DNA of 10,896 nt from Bacteroidia bacterium. Lineage in GTDB: Bacteria > Bacteroidota > Bacteroidia > AKYH767-A > OLB10. Position numbers and translations under genes: made by a program. Below are positions 1 through 6,819 of this stretch, in pieces (positions within the stretch are counted from its first letter, which is position 1; each line of letters opens with the position of its first letter). The stretch is taken from contig JANWID010000111.1 of NCBI GenBank assembly GCA_025450095.1, forward strand, positions 1 to 10,896, written 5' to 3'. Below the pieces are notes generated by a model that saw only the letters and a list, made by a program, of their open reading frames with translations, did not search any database and had not been told where the DNA came from.

Positions 1-761
1 AAGTAGATGATGCGGGTGTAACATTGGAAGTTCAGGGAAGCCGGAATTTAGAAAATTCCTATTATGTTGAAGGAAGTAAGTTTCATAGTTCGTATACCAG
101 TGAAGGGAATGTTGAATTAACCAATAATATTTCCCACTCATTAAGCACCAATGTGACCAACCTGGAGTACAACATCGAGATCCCATACACCATTCCTTCC
201 GATGGAAAGGATTACAGCATCCGTATCAAGGATGTCAGTATGGATGTGGCATACATTCATCATGCAGTTCCCAAGCTTGATAACGATGTGTTCCTTACAG
301 CCGAAATCGCCGACTGGTCGCAGTTGAATTTGCTGTCGGGTAAATCCAACATATTCTACCAGGGAACATACACCGGTGAATCATTCATCGATGCCGGAAA
401 AACCAGCGACACGCTTAGCATCTCGCTTGGTCGCGACCGGAATATTTTGGTGGAACGTACTGGTGACAAGCAACTATCCGACCGGCGATTGATGGGAAAC
501 AATTACAAGGAAACGGTGGGGTGGGAGATCATAGTAAGGAACAATAAAAATGTTCCTATCCTGATCGTACTGGAAGATCAGTTTCCCGTCTCCGAACGAA
601 AATCCATCGAGGTGGAACAACAGCATTACGATGGCGCCGAACTGACAGAACGTACCGGCAAACTAACCTGGAAATTGCAGGTAAATACCAATGAAACCAA
701 GAAAGTGCGTTTCAGCTATGTGGTGAAGTACCCGAGGTATAGCGCACTTGTTTTGGATTGA
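1..761 (+). CDS. DUF4139 / mucoidy inhibitor MuiA family protein, C-terminal part (5' truncated by window)
   Basis: The reading frame is open from the left edge (first full codon at 3) to a TGA at 759-761, giving 252 residues. The TTG at 24 is only an internal codon, so the true start lies upstream. The segment matches the C-terminal DUF4139 domain of MuiA-family proteins by its hallmark phrases: YTIPSDGK, a PKLDNDVFLTAEI stretch, W..LNLLSGKSNIFYQGTY, DTLSISLGRD, then VRNNKNVPI and DQFPVS, ending in a beta-rich VRFSYVVKYP tail. Family members are usually around 550-600 residues with an N-terminal DUF4140 domain, which would lie outside this window. They are predicted to be exported and beta-rich, but their biochemical role is not established; the mucoidy-inhibitor name comes from a genetic phenotype. 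Its base composition is more G+C-rich than the leftward T9SS genes further right. The family call is firm; function is unknown. Confidence 0.88.
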   Translation, partial: VDDAGVTLEVQGSRNLENSYYVEGSKFHSSYTSEGNVELTNNISHSLSTNVTNLEYNIEIPYTIPSDGKDYSIRIKDVSMDVAYIHHAVPKLDNDVFLTAEIADWSQLNLLSGKSNIFYQGTYTGESFIDAGKTSDTLSISLGRDRNILVERTGDKQLSDRRLMGNNYKETVGWEIIVRNNKNVPILIVLEDQFPVSERKSIEVEQQHYDGAELTERTGKLTWKLQVNTNETKKVRFSYVVKYPRYSALVLD

Positions 762-798
762 GCATTGGATAATGCCAGATGCATACACGGGAATGTAA

Positions 799-882
799 AA
801 TGTCCAATGTCCAATATCCAATGTAAAAGTCAGTTTAAAGTTCAATTGGAAATTGGACATTTTTCATTGGACATTGGACATT
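799..882. repeat. Inverted pair of degenerate heptamer repeats (TGTCCAA / TTGGACA)
   Basis: Left arm 799-815 and right arm 866-882 are perfect 17-bp reverse complements separated by 50 bp. Each arm is a short tandem run of a heptamer: TGTCCAA, TGTCCAA, then TATCCAA on the left, and ATTGGAC twice on the right, with a further degenerate copy around 847-860. The element starts 38 bp after the stop of the DUF4139 gene. It could therefore act as a 3' hairpin in that transcript, but there is no clean U-tract. The 7-bp period overlaps the short open frames on both strands here and argues against them being coding. Confidence 0.8.
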
Positions 883-1013
883 CTCGTTTTGAAATGCAAA
901 ATACAGCTCAGAAAAATGATGTTTGCAGGAATGCGCTGAATTTTCAACTTTCGTATCTTCCTGAGTGCTGACGCAGTCATGGTTCAGGTTCCCTTCGACG
1001 AGTTTACCTTAAG

Positions 1014-1042
1014 CCATTGAGCTGACAAAGTCAGCTCAATGG
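1014..1042. repeat. Perfect 13-bp inverted repeat, 3-nt loop
   Basis: Arms 1014-1026 (CCATTGAGCTGAC) and 1030-1042 are exact reverse complements around an AAA loop. This is the first of three hairpin-capable elements that follow one another with almost no spacing (next at 1050 and 1108). No U-tract follows, so it is not a typical intrinsic terminator. Confidence 0.85.
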
Positions 1043-1049
1043 AAATTAG

Positions 1050-1104
1050 GCGATTTCGCATGAGGCGGCTGCTGAATTTTCAGCAGCCGTCCCATCTGAA
1101 TCGC
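1050..1104. repeat. Long imperfect hairpin with perfect 11-bp apical stem
   Basis: The apical stem pairs 1066-1076 (CGGCTGCTGAA) with 1079-1089 around two T bases. The base of the structure pairs GCGATT (1050-1055) with AATCGC (1099-1104). The sides between them are similar but interrupted. The region is noticeably G+C-richer than its surroundings. It could be a DNA palindrome of a mobile repeat or a folded RNA domain; sequence alone does not decide. Confidence 0.75.
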
Positions 1105-1107
1105 CCC

Positions 1108-1170
1108 GCCTCCCGCGCTATGAACTCCATAGGAACACGTCCGCCGTACGGCAGAAAAACCGCGGGAGGC
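1108..1170. repeat. 10-bp inverted repeat enclosing a perfect 10-bp palindrome
   Basis: Arms 1108-1117 (GCCTCCCGCG) and 1161-1170 are exact reverse complements. Between them lies the self-complementary GCCGTACGGC at 1143-1152. An 11-bp part of this inner region (1141-1151) recurs in reverse orientation at 4990-5000. That makes it look like a dispersed palindromic element rather than local chance. It is the third hairpin of the 1014-1170 cluster. Confidence 0.75.
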
Positions 1171-1304
1171 CGTGCAGGAACCCATTGTGAATATGAAGAC
1201 CCAGGCCAGGCAGAATTTAATTGAAAAGAAAGTATATTTATCGGACCGAACGGAATCGTAGATACTTCAGTCCATTGGATCATTGTTGAATAAAATAATA
1301 GCTT

Positions 1305-2144
1305 ATGATCAACGTTGTCAGTGATCATCACCAGGCACCTATGAAGCCAAATTCAACCCCTTATCCCTTTTTTAATTTTCTTTCAATGGCTTTTCTTTCT
1401 TTTCTTGCTTTTTTTACTTTTCCTGCATTCAGCCAAAATTCCAGTACTAGTGTTTCCGTTTCCCCTCTGCACCACAAACTACTTATAGGCATCAGCATTT
1501 CACCCGATGTATGTTACCGAAAGCTGAATATAGCCAATAATACACCTATATCAGAATTAATCCTGGATGCTCGTAACAGTTATGAAGTTCCGAAATTCGG
1601 CTATACCACTGGACTTACAGCCAGTTACTTTTTTTTCAATCATCTGGGCCTGGAATCGAGTCTGCTTTTTTCGGAAGAGCGTTATGGAATTGATAGTGAT
1701 AAATTATATTTCGGAGATCAAATCGATCCCAGGTACGGTTTCGTTTATGATACAATAAAACTGGATGATTTCAGGTTTTATTGGAAACGCCTGTACCTGG
1801 ATATCCCGATCAAAATAGTTTATACTGTTGACAAACGTAAGTACGGGTTCATTACAGGTTTTGGGATTGAAATGAATTTCTTGCTTAGTGCAAACCAGGT
1901 AACGGTTTATAAATTCAACAACGAAGATATTTTGTATCGCAAGTTTAATGAATATCGGAATTATAATCCCTTAAATGTATCCTCGATTGTAAGTGCCGGA
2001 GTGCGGTACCAGGTCACACAAAAATTCTTGCTGAGTGCAGAGCCTACTTTCCGGTATGCACTGCTGAATTCAGCTGAAGGAGCCATTGGCGAACACCCAT
2101 GGAGCGCAGGACTGAATTTCACCTGCTATTATTTTCTTAAATAG
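1305..2144 (+). CDS. Predicted outer-membrane beta-barrel protein (PorT / OMP_b-brl_2-like)
   Basis: 279 residues, ending in TAG. Residues about 13-44 read as a signal peptide: a lysine at 14, a long Phe/Leu/Ala-rich core, and an AFSQ end near 41-44. The mature part has the alternating aromatic/small pattern of a barrel: GYTTGLTASYFFFNHLGLESSL (98-119), KRLYLDIPIKIVYTV (161-175), YGFITGFGIEMNFLLS (180-195), and a C-terminal strand SAGLNFTCYYF that ends close to the C-terminus. The RLYLDIPIK phrase is typical of the Bacteroidota PorT-like barrel family. The start at 1305 is preceded by an A+T-rich stretch. Met13 at 1341 is a serious alternative because it puts the lysine at the N-terminus of the signal peptide. 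There is no clear Shine-Dalgarno, as is common in this phylum. The family call is by pattern; its ligand or partner is unknown. Confidence 0.8.
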   Translation: MINVVSDHHQAPMKPNSTPYPFFNFLSMAFLSFLAFFTFPAFSQNSSTSVSVSPLHHKLLIGISISPDVCYRKLNIANNTPISELILDARNSYEVPKFGYTTGLTASYFFFNHLGLESSLLFSEERYGIDSDKLYFGDQIDPRYGFVYDTIKLDDFRFYWKRLYLDIPIKIVYTVDKRKYGFITGFGIEMNFLLSANQVTVYKFNNEDILYRKFNEYRNYNPLNVSSIVSAGVRYQVTQKFLLSAEPTFRYALLNSAEGAIGEHPWSAGLNFTCYYFLK

Positions 2145-2164
2145 AAGAGAACTGTTTTTCGTTT

Positions 2165-2196
2165 CTGGCTGCATATATGCCAGGAAATAGCTCCTG
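2165..2196. other. Two small overlapping hairpins between the barrel and T9SS genes
   Basis: CTGGC (2165-2169) pairs with GCCAG (2179-2183), enclosing the self-complementary GCATATATGC. Immediately after, CAGGA (2181-2185) pairs with TCCTG (2192-2196). They share bases, so they are mutually exclusive folds in the same transcript. They sit 20 bp after the barrel stop codon. There is no T-run downstream, so calling a terminator is not justified. Confidence 0.4.
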
Positions 2197-2317
2197 ACAA
2201 ACTCATTTTAATAATACAGCAGAAAAGTTTAGCTTTACATCAATTCTGTTCGAAATCGATCGGACGGTACTATTTGATTGTTCCAGGTGTTAGTTCACAT
2301 TTTAATTCCTCAACAAC

Positions 2318-3283
2318 ATGCTTCGTCCGTTAGTTACCGTACTTATCAGCCTCCTTTCGCTTACTTCCCAGGCGCAGACTCACTACCCAATGCACTTTTA
2401 CCAGAATGGCTGGAATGTGCTGGGCTTCCAGATTGATCCTGCGACTTCCATGCCTGGAGTAATCGACCATTACCGGTTTTTCTTTTATGGCGACAGCACC
2501 ATCAATTCGATGCCCTATCATAAACTCTATTACCATTTTAAACGATACAACTTTAATTTCGGAAGCATTATGCCTTCAGATAGTTTTCACTACACCGGGG
2601 CATTCAGGGAGTCGGGACTGGAATATTATTTTCTGCCAACAGATAGCATTAATGAACGGTTGATGTATGATTTTAGTCTGAATGTAGGCGATACTGCGCC
2701 GGCATCTTATTACGTTCAACAGGACTGGGACAAAGTCATCCAGGGCACCAACCCGGTAAACATGCTCGATGGAAGCATCAGAACCAGGTATTCCTATGGA
2801 TGGTACGACACTACCGGTGCTACTTCCGGCTGGGGATGGTACTATGATGGTCTAGGTGATATTCGTGGGCTGATTGATACGACGCTCTATGTTAAAGATC
2901 TATACGATGGGGGGACAGAGACATACAGCTACTGTGAAAACGACAGCATGATTTACAAAGATTCAGGTTTTGGATTTACTCCAGCAAATACATGTGATTT
3001 TCCGGTGGGTATCAATTCAACTCCTCCGCAACAAAAGCTGACGCTGTTTCCAAACCCTGCATCCGGCATTGTTCACGTAGAGTTTCCCAATCACAATTCT
3101 TTTGAACGGCTCGAAATTATTGATCCCCTGGGACGCACTATCAAACTTATGCATACAAACGGCAATCAAAAAATGCAGTTGGATGTTTCAGAGCTTGCAA
3201 ACGGTATTTACCTCGTAAAAATCTCCGGAAAAGATCAGTCAACCACAACCAGACTGGTAGTGCAAAACATGATGGCGCATTGA
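2318..3283 (+). CDS. Secreted protein with T9SS type A C-terminal sorting domain
   Basis: 321 residues, ending in TGA. Residues 1-20 form a signal peptide (MLRP, a Leu/Ser-rich core, SQAQ). The central region (about 25-225) is unannotated but has the look of a common Bacteroidota secreted family: FYGDSTINSMPYHKLYYHF, YTGAFRESGLEYYFLPTDS, ERLMYDFSLNVGDTAP and DGLGDIRGL. The C-terminus (about 240-316) is a textbook type A sorting domain: LTLFPNPASG, LEIIDPLGRTIK, LDVSELANGIYLVKI and a final TTRLVVQ strand. Such domains direct passage through the T9SS translocon after Sec export, usually with release or surface anchoring. The substrate is unknown. A weak TAnnTTTA box sits at 2230-2237. The gene is convergent with the next T9SS gene, 70 bp away. 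Confidence 0.88.
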   Translation: MLRPLVTVLISLLSLTSQAQTHYPMHFYQNGWNVLGFQIDPATSMPGVIDHYRFFFYGDSTINSMPYHKLYYHFKRYNFNFGSIMPSDSFHYTGAFRESGLEYYFLPTDSINERLMYDFSLNVGDTAPASYYVQQDWDKVIQGTNPVNMLDGSIRTRYSYGWYDTTGATSGWGWYYDGLGDIRGLIDTTLYVKDLYDGGTETYSYCENDSMIYKDSGFGFTPANTCDFPVGINSTPPQQKLTLFPNPASGIVHVEFPNHNSFERLEIIDPLGRTIKLMHTNGNQKMQLDVSELANGIYLVKISGKDQSTTTRLVVQNMMAH

Positions 3284-3353
3284 TTTTATTTTTGCATCAT
3301 ACCATCAACCCATAATCATATCAGCACTTTAGAGCATTTAGGGTTCTAAGTCA

Positions 3354-4727
3354 CTACTCCTTTTCTAAAATAAAACTTTTACTATACTCATGACCCGAAT
3401 TGACAATTGTGCAAATGTATACCCCCGAAACTAAATGTTCAGGTATTTTCAATTCTATTTCACTCGTATTGTCAGTAAAAGTCTTTTGAAAGACAAGTTC
3501 TGAATAGGCGTTAAAAAGCTTAATCTCTGATTTACCATAAAACATATTATTTAAGGAAATTGTAATTCTATCTTTTGCAGGATTTGGATAAATATTAAAA
3601 TTGAAATCGTTTTGATTTTCATTATTGAAACCAACAGTAAGCGTATCAGAATATTTCGCAAGTCCATAAAAACAGCAAATGCTATCAATCTCATAAAAAG
3701 TAGCCCCTGCAAATAAGGCACCTTGAAATTCACATAATTCAGAAATACCACCATTTGTAGGATAGGTAGCTAAAGGTTGCCAGGTTTGTCCTATCAACCT
3801 CATGATTTTATTTGGTACGGGTGCTCTTGTTCCAGCGTATAATATTCCCTGATACATACTCATTCCCCAACTAGTGGCAGGTAATCCATTTCCAACCTGT
3901 TGCCAGTTTTGACCATCCCATTTTGCAACATAACTTATTGGTGTAGCTCCCGAACCACCAATATTACCACTCGCATAAAGAGTATTTGAGATTGAATCAA
4001 CCAGAACACAAAAAACATGTGGACTCAATCCATTGCCCATCGGATACCATTGATTACCATCCCAACGCGCTATATTTTCGGCTGGAACACCTCCGGCGGT
4101 ATAAAAGGTACCTGCCACAATTAAATCTCCATTAAAAATTGTCATGCTATAAACCGTTCGAAAAGTACCGGTTAATCCACTCCCTAATGGATACCATGAA
4201 CTGCCATCATATCTGGCTATGCATGCAATATTCTGCCCTGCAGCATTCAAGAAACTACCTCCTACATATAATTCATTGTTGTAAACTTGTAATGCCCACA
4301 CTTCACCACTCCAAAGACTAACTGGAAATGCACCAATAGAATCGAATTTCATACCATCCCATCGGGCAAGATTTCTAATTCCATCCTGAGACATGCTTTG
4401 TATGGAATCACCTATATGTTTAAATCTGCCACCCACATATAAATTTCCATTAAAATATTCAAATGCATAGGCGCCTCCATCATACGTTTTTCCTAAAAGC
4501 GTATCCCACGTAACCCCATCATAAAATGCTATTTTTCTATCCATACTTGATTGTAAACTTGTGTCCAAACCACAAGTGTATAAATTACCATTAATAACAT
4601 TCACAGGCGAAGCAAATTTAATGGGCGCACCACATTGATTCCAATTCTGAGCCCAACAATTTTCATAAGACAATAATATATATATCAAACTAATTAGATT
4701 TAATACAACTGGTTTAATAAATTTCAT
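3354..4727 (-). CDS. Secreted WDG-repeat (propeller-like) protein with T9SS type A sorting domain
   Basis: 457 residues, ending in TAG. Signal peptide at 1-26 (MKFIK, hydrophobic core, CWAQ). The body is a series of degenerate repeats pairing a LYVGGxF-type strand (95-102, 152-159, 201-208, 249-254, 295-300, 337-343) with an A(R/K)(W/Y)DG..W turn (121, 171, 220, 268). Each repeat is about 48-50 residues, which suggests a six- or seven-bladed beta-propeller-like fold. The C-terminus (about 376-457) is a type A sorting domain with FNIYPNPAKDRI, IKLFNAYSELV and LVSGVYICTI. The role is probably that of a surface or released binding protein; no catalytic residues could be recognised. The gene is visibly A+T-richer than the genes to its left and the desaturase to its right. 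It stands alone on this strand, 974 bp downstream of the desaturase stop, so it probably has its own promoter. Confidence 0.87.
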   Translation of the reverse strand: MKFIKPVVLNLISLIYILLSYENCWAQNWNQCGAPIKFASPVNVINGNLYTCGLDTSLQSSMDRKIAFYDGVTWDTLLGKTYDGGAYAFEYFNGNLYVGGRFKHIGDSIQSMSQDGIRNLARWDGMKFDSIGAFPVSLWSGEVWALQVYNNELYVGGSFLNAAGQNIACIARYDGSSWYPLGSGLTGTFRTVYSMTIFNGDLIVAGTFYTAGGVPAENIARWDGNQWYPMGNGLSPHVFCVLVDSISNTLYASGNIGGSGATPISYVAKWDGQNWQQVGNGLPATSWGMSMYQGILYAGTRAPVPNKIMRLIGQTWQPLATYPTNGGISELCEFQGALFAGATFYEIDSICCFYGLAKYSDTLTVGFNNENQNDFNFNIYPNPAKDRITISLNNMFYGKSEIKLFNAYSELVFQKTFTDNTSEIELKIPEHLVSGVYICTIVNSGHEYSKSFILEKE

Positions 4728-4823
4728 GATTAGTTTATAATGATTTTATAGGTTTGATTGTATATGAGCTCAAAAGCGCCAGAAACCCTAATTACTGCTG
4801 TCTGAAAAAATGGGAGGGCTTTA

Positions 4824-4831
4824 CAAAAGTA
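4824..4831 (-). promoter_or_regulatory. Possible -7 box for the 3354-4727 gene
   Basis: On the minus strand this reads TACTTTTG, a full match to the Bacteroidota -7 consensus TAnnTTTG, about 97 bp upstream of the start codon. No TTG was found at the expected -33 distance, so this is weak support only. Confidence 0.25.
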
Positions 4832-4989
4832 TGGAACTGGAGAGTAGATGTACCGTAGAATTGTAACGACATTCGGTACTTTAAATCTGGACTGGTTGTA
4901 GGAACACTTTGTACAACAGGTTTGGATGAAGCCATCCTTCAACCGGAAATTAGTATCTGATGATTCAGCCTGGGAAGTGAATGTTTCCA

Positions 4990-5000
4990 CCGTACGGCGG
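4990..5000 (-). repeat. Second copy of the CCGCCGTACGG palindromic motif
   Basis: Read on the minus strand, these 11 bases are identical to 1141-1151. Both copies are followed on the same strand by a short purine stretch with GAAA. This copy sits in the non-coding gap between the desaturase and the WDG-repeat gene. Two copies in 11 kb suggest a dispersed REP-like motif, although the partly self-complementary sequence raises the chance of coincidence. Confidence 0.5.
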
Positions 5001-5023
5001 ATGAATGTTGAATGTTAAAGGCA

Positions 5024-5040
5024 GAAAAGTTCAACTTTTC
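5024..5040. repeat. 8-bp palindrome GAAAAGTT-C-AACTTTTC
   Basis: 5024-5031 and 5033-5040 are exact reverse complements around one base. It lies just after a short GAATGTT tandem (5004-5017). It could be a protein-binding dyad or a weak hairpin; nothing ties it to a gene. Confidence 0.45.
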
Positions 5041-5088
5041 AACTAGAGTCATCCTTTTAGAATAGCTATTTAAATTTTTCTATTTAGC

Positions 5089-5130
5089 CCTCCGTGGTTC
5101 TCCGTGGTCCTCCATTTTCTCTGTGTTAAA
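5089..5130 (+). repeat. Short degenerate CTCCGTGG-type tandem repeat
   Basis: Two copies of TCCGTGG at a 10-bp spacing (5091 and 5101) are followed by the degenerate TCCATTTTC and a CTCTGTGTTAAA end. Degenerate runs of this kind (CTCCGTGG...GTTAAA) recur between genes in many Bacteroidota and other bacterial genomes. No function is known to me. It lies 50 bp before the large 100-bp repeat array. Confidence 0.55.
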
Positions 5131-5180
5131 GTCTCCGCGACCTGGTCGGGGGCAAAGTATACAAGCAGAATTAGGTTGAG

Positions 5181-5480
5181 AAATTCTCTCAGCTCTCCGT
5201 TCTGCTTCTGTTTCTCGCTCTCTGCCCCAATCATGAGGAATGTCAGTTCGAGAATCAGAAACATGATGTTAGCAGGGTGTAAATTCTCTCAGCTCTCCGT
5301 ACTGCTTCTGTTTCTCGCTCTCTGCCCCAATCATGAGGAATGTCAGTTCGAGAATCAGAAACATGATGTTAGCAGGGTGTAAATTCTCTCAGCTCTCCGT
5401 TCTGCTTCTGTTTCTCGCTCTCTGCCTCAATCAGGAGGGATGTAAAATCGAGAAAAAAAGATAATATAAGCAGAGACAAA
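5181..5480 (+). repeat. Tandem array of three 100-bp units, forward orientation
   Basis: Units are 5181-5280, 5281-5380 and 5381-5480. The first two are identical except for one base (T at 5201, A at 5301). The third matches well for about 50 bases and then decays. A 29-bp core (5188-5216, 5288-5316, 5388-5416) is the best conserved part. Because 100 is not a multiple of three, the reading frame rotates from unit to unit, so the 92-codon open frame over this stretch is not a gene. Units 1 and 2 also contain a short inverted pair, ATCATG (5230) with CATGAT (5262). The near-identity of units 1 and 2 points to recent duplication or homogenisation. Confidence 0.92.
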
Positions 5481-5679
5481 ATTATCCAGAATTTGCACTC
5501 TTATGCTCCGTATTTCACACTCTTCATGAATTAAAAAAAGAATGAGAAACAGAAGCAGAACGGAGAGCTGAGTGAAAAAAAATTAACCTGGCTTTTGCAT
5601 TAGTGCTCCGTATTTCACACTTTTCATGAATTAAACAGAGAAAGAGAAACAGAAGCAGTACGGAGAGCTGAGTGATAAA
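5480..5679 (-). repeat. Two further 100-bp units of the same family, inverted
   Basis: The reverse complement of the 29-bp core appears at 5544-5572 and 5644-5672, again exactly 100 bp apart. Taking the same unit boundaries as in the forward arm gives units 5480-5579 and 5580-5679, so the inverted arm abuts the forward arm with no spacer. The two inverted units share a second conserved block (5504-5535 and 5604-5635) that differs from the forward units. The same T/A variation seen in the forward cores recurs here (forward-equivalent T at 5559, A at 5659). The array stops about 22 bp before the desaturase stop codon. Confidence 0.9.
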
Positions 5680-5701
5680 AACTATGCCTGCCCGTGTACT
5701 T

Positions 5702-6796
5702 TTAGTTTAGCGCTGGCTCCCCGAATTTCTTCAGCAACCTAATGTGCGATTTGACGGCCTGTATAAGCGTTTCATTCTCCATGTACGGAATGCCAAACTC
5801 TTCAGCGGTTTTCTTGACGATGGGGGCGATCTTGGGATAATGAACGTGACAAATTTTTGGAAACAGGTGGTGCTCTATTTGAAAATTCAATCCGCCCACA
5901 TACCAGGAGATCACGTGGCTCTTCCTGGAGAAATTCACCGTAGTATTCATCTGGTGAATCGCCCAATTGTTTTCAATCGTGGAGGTGTCGTCGGGCAGGG
6001 GGTGGGAGGTGTGTTCTACTGTGTGTGCCAGCTGGAAGGTGACAGTCAGGATAAAACCGGCGATAAAATGCATCAGGAAAAAACCACCTAAGTACAGGCC
6101 AACCGGGAGCTTCAGTATGACTAGCGGAAGAATTATCGTGACGAATATATAGCAGATTTTGGTAACGACAATTTTTGAAAGCGTAAGCCTGTTCTGCTTT
6201 TTCGATTCGCGATTTATACCTTGATGTATGTATCTGAAAAACTGGATAAAATCCTTGGCAAAGACCCACCACACGGTGAGTATACCGTATAACGGGAAGG
6301 CATACAGGAATTGGTATTTATGAATTTTCTTCACCTCAGTATGCGGCGAGAGGCGCAGAATGATTTTGTCGGCGATGTCATCGTCCTTATGAACAATATT
6401 GGTATAGGTGTGGTGCAGTACGTTGTGCTGCAGTTTCCAGTTATGTATCGACCCGCCCAGCAGGCTCAGCGTGTGACCCAGCCAGAAATTCGCTTTTCCG
6501 CTGGCCGCGTACGAACCGTGGAGCGCATCGTGCATAATGCTCATCCCGATGCCCGATAATGCAAGGCCCATAATAGACCACAACGCCAGCTGAACACCGG
6601 CAGATAACGGTAGAAATAAAATGCTGATAAATGGAAGAATGTATGCGCTTAACAAAATTACGGTCTTGCTGACCATAAGCGCATTGTAGTGCTTAGAGAT
6701 TTTAGCCTCTTGAAAGTATTGATCAACCCGCTTCCGGAGTGTATTAAAAAATAGGCTGCTGTTTACATCTTTGTCAATAAAACGAACTTGATTCAT
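5702..6796 (-). CDS. Membrane fatty acid (acyl-CoA type) desaturase
   Basis: 364 residues, ending in TAA. It is a member of the integral-membrane di-iron desaturase family (PF00487 type), which inserts a double bond into a fatty acyl chain using oxygen and reductant. All three histidine boxes are present: H89-D-A-L-H93, H124-N-V-L-H128-H129, and Q306-I-E-H309-H310 within NFQIEHHLFP. There is an extra H258..H262 pair. Hydrophobic segments lie at about 44-66, 68-85, 103-117, 163-179, 211-229 and 232-257, giving the usual paired membrane spans with the boxes on the cytoplasmic side. The QxxHH third box resembles front-end/linoleoyl-CoA-type desaturases, but no cytochrome b5 domain is fused, so an external electron donor is needed. 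Regioselectivity cannot be read from the sequence. It is a single-gene transcription unit with its own promoter at 6820-6850. Confidence 0.93.
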   Translation of the reverse strand: MNQVRFIDKDVNSSLFFNTLRKRVDQYFQEAKISKHYNALMVSKTVILLSAYILPFISILFLPLSAGVQLALWSIMGLALSGIGMSIMHDALHGSYAASGKANFWLGHTLSLLGGSIHNWKLQHNVLHHTYTNIVHKDDDIADKIILRLSPHTEVKKIHKYQFLYAFPLYGILTVWWVFAKDFIQFFRYIHQGINRESKKQNRLTLSKIVVTKICYIFVTIILPLVILKLPVGLYLGGFFLMHFIAGFILTVTFQLAHTVEHTSHPLPDDTSTIENNWAIHQMNTTVNFSRKSHVISWYVGGLNFQIEHHLFPKICHVHYPKIAPIVKKTAEEFGIPYMENETLIQAVKSHIRLLKKFGEPALN

Positions 6797-6797
6797 G

Positions 6798-6817
6798 AAT
6801 GGAATTTAATGGAATTT
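6798..6817. promoter_or_regulatory. Perfect 10-bp tandem direct repeat in the desaturase leader
   Basis: AATGGAATTT occurs at 6798-6807 and again at 6808-6817, immediately upstream of the start codon (6796) and just downstream of the -7 box. Two identical 10-bp half-sites about one helical turn apart, covering the likely transcription start, suggest an operator or a leader element. This is inference; slippage of an A+T-rich leader is the simple alternative. Confidence 0.45.
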
Positions 6818-6819
6818 GT

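Noticed and set aside
1045..1104. Integron attC site
   Set aside because: ATTAGGC at 1045-1051 resembles an attC R' end. No matching R'' partner, L' / L'' pair or integrase was found, and the dominant stems are in other positions.
1080..1331. 83-codon minus-strand and 61-codon plus-strand open frames at 1039-1331
   Set aside because: Both lie over the hairpin cluster 1014-1170, have no recognisable features, and the minus-strand one runs into the start of the barrel gene.
4730..4990. 86-codon minus-strand open frame ending 2 bp before the start of the WDG-repeat gene
   Set aside because: The position would suit an operon partner. However, the protein is rich in Cys and aromatics without pattern, has no recognisable motif or signal, and its start overlaps the palindromic CCGTACGG motif. 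I read it as leader or non-coding DNA.
5104..5382. 92-codon plus-strand open frame across the 100-bp array
   Set aside because: It runs through tandem units whose 100-bp period shifts the frame each time, and successive units give different peptides. It is a chance open frame.
5181..5679. CRISPR array
   Set aside because: Units 1 and 2 are identical over almost all of their 100 bases, so there are no unique spacers. The unit is also inverted halfway, and no cas gene is present.
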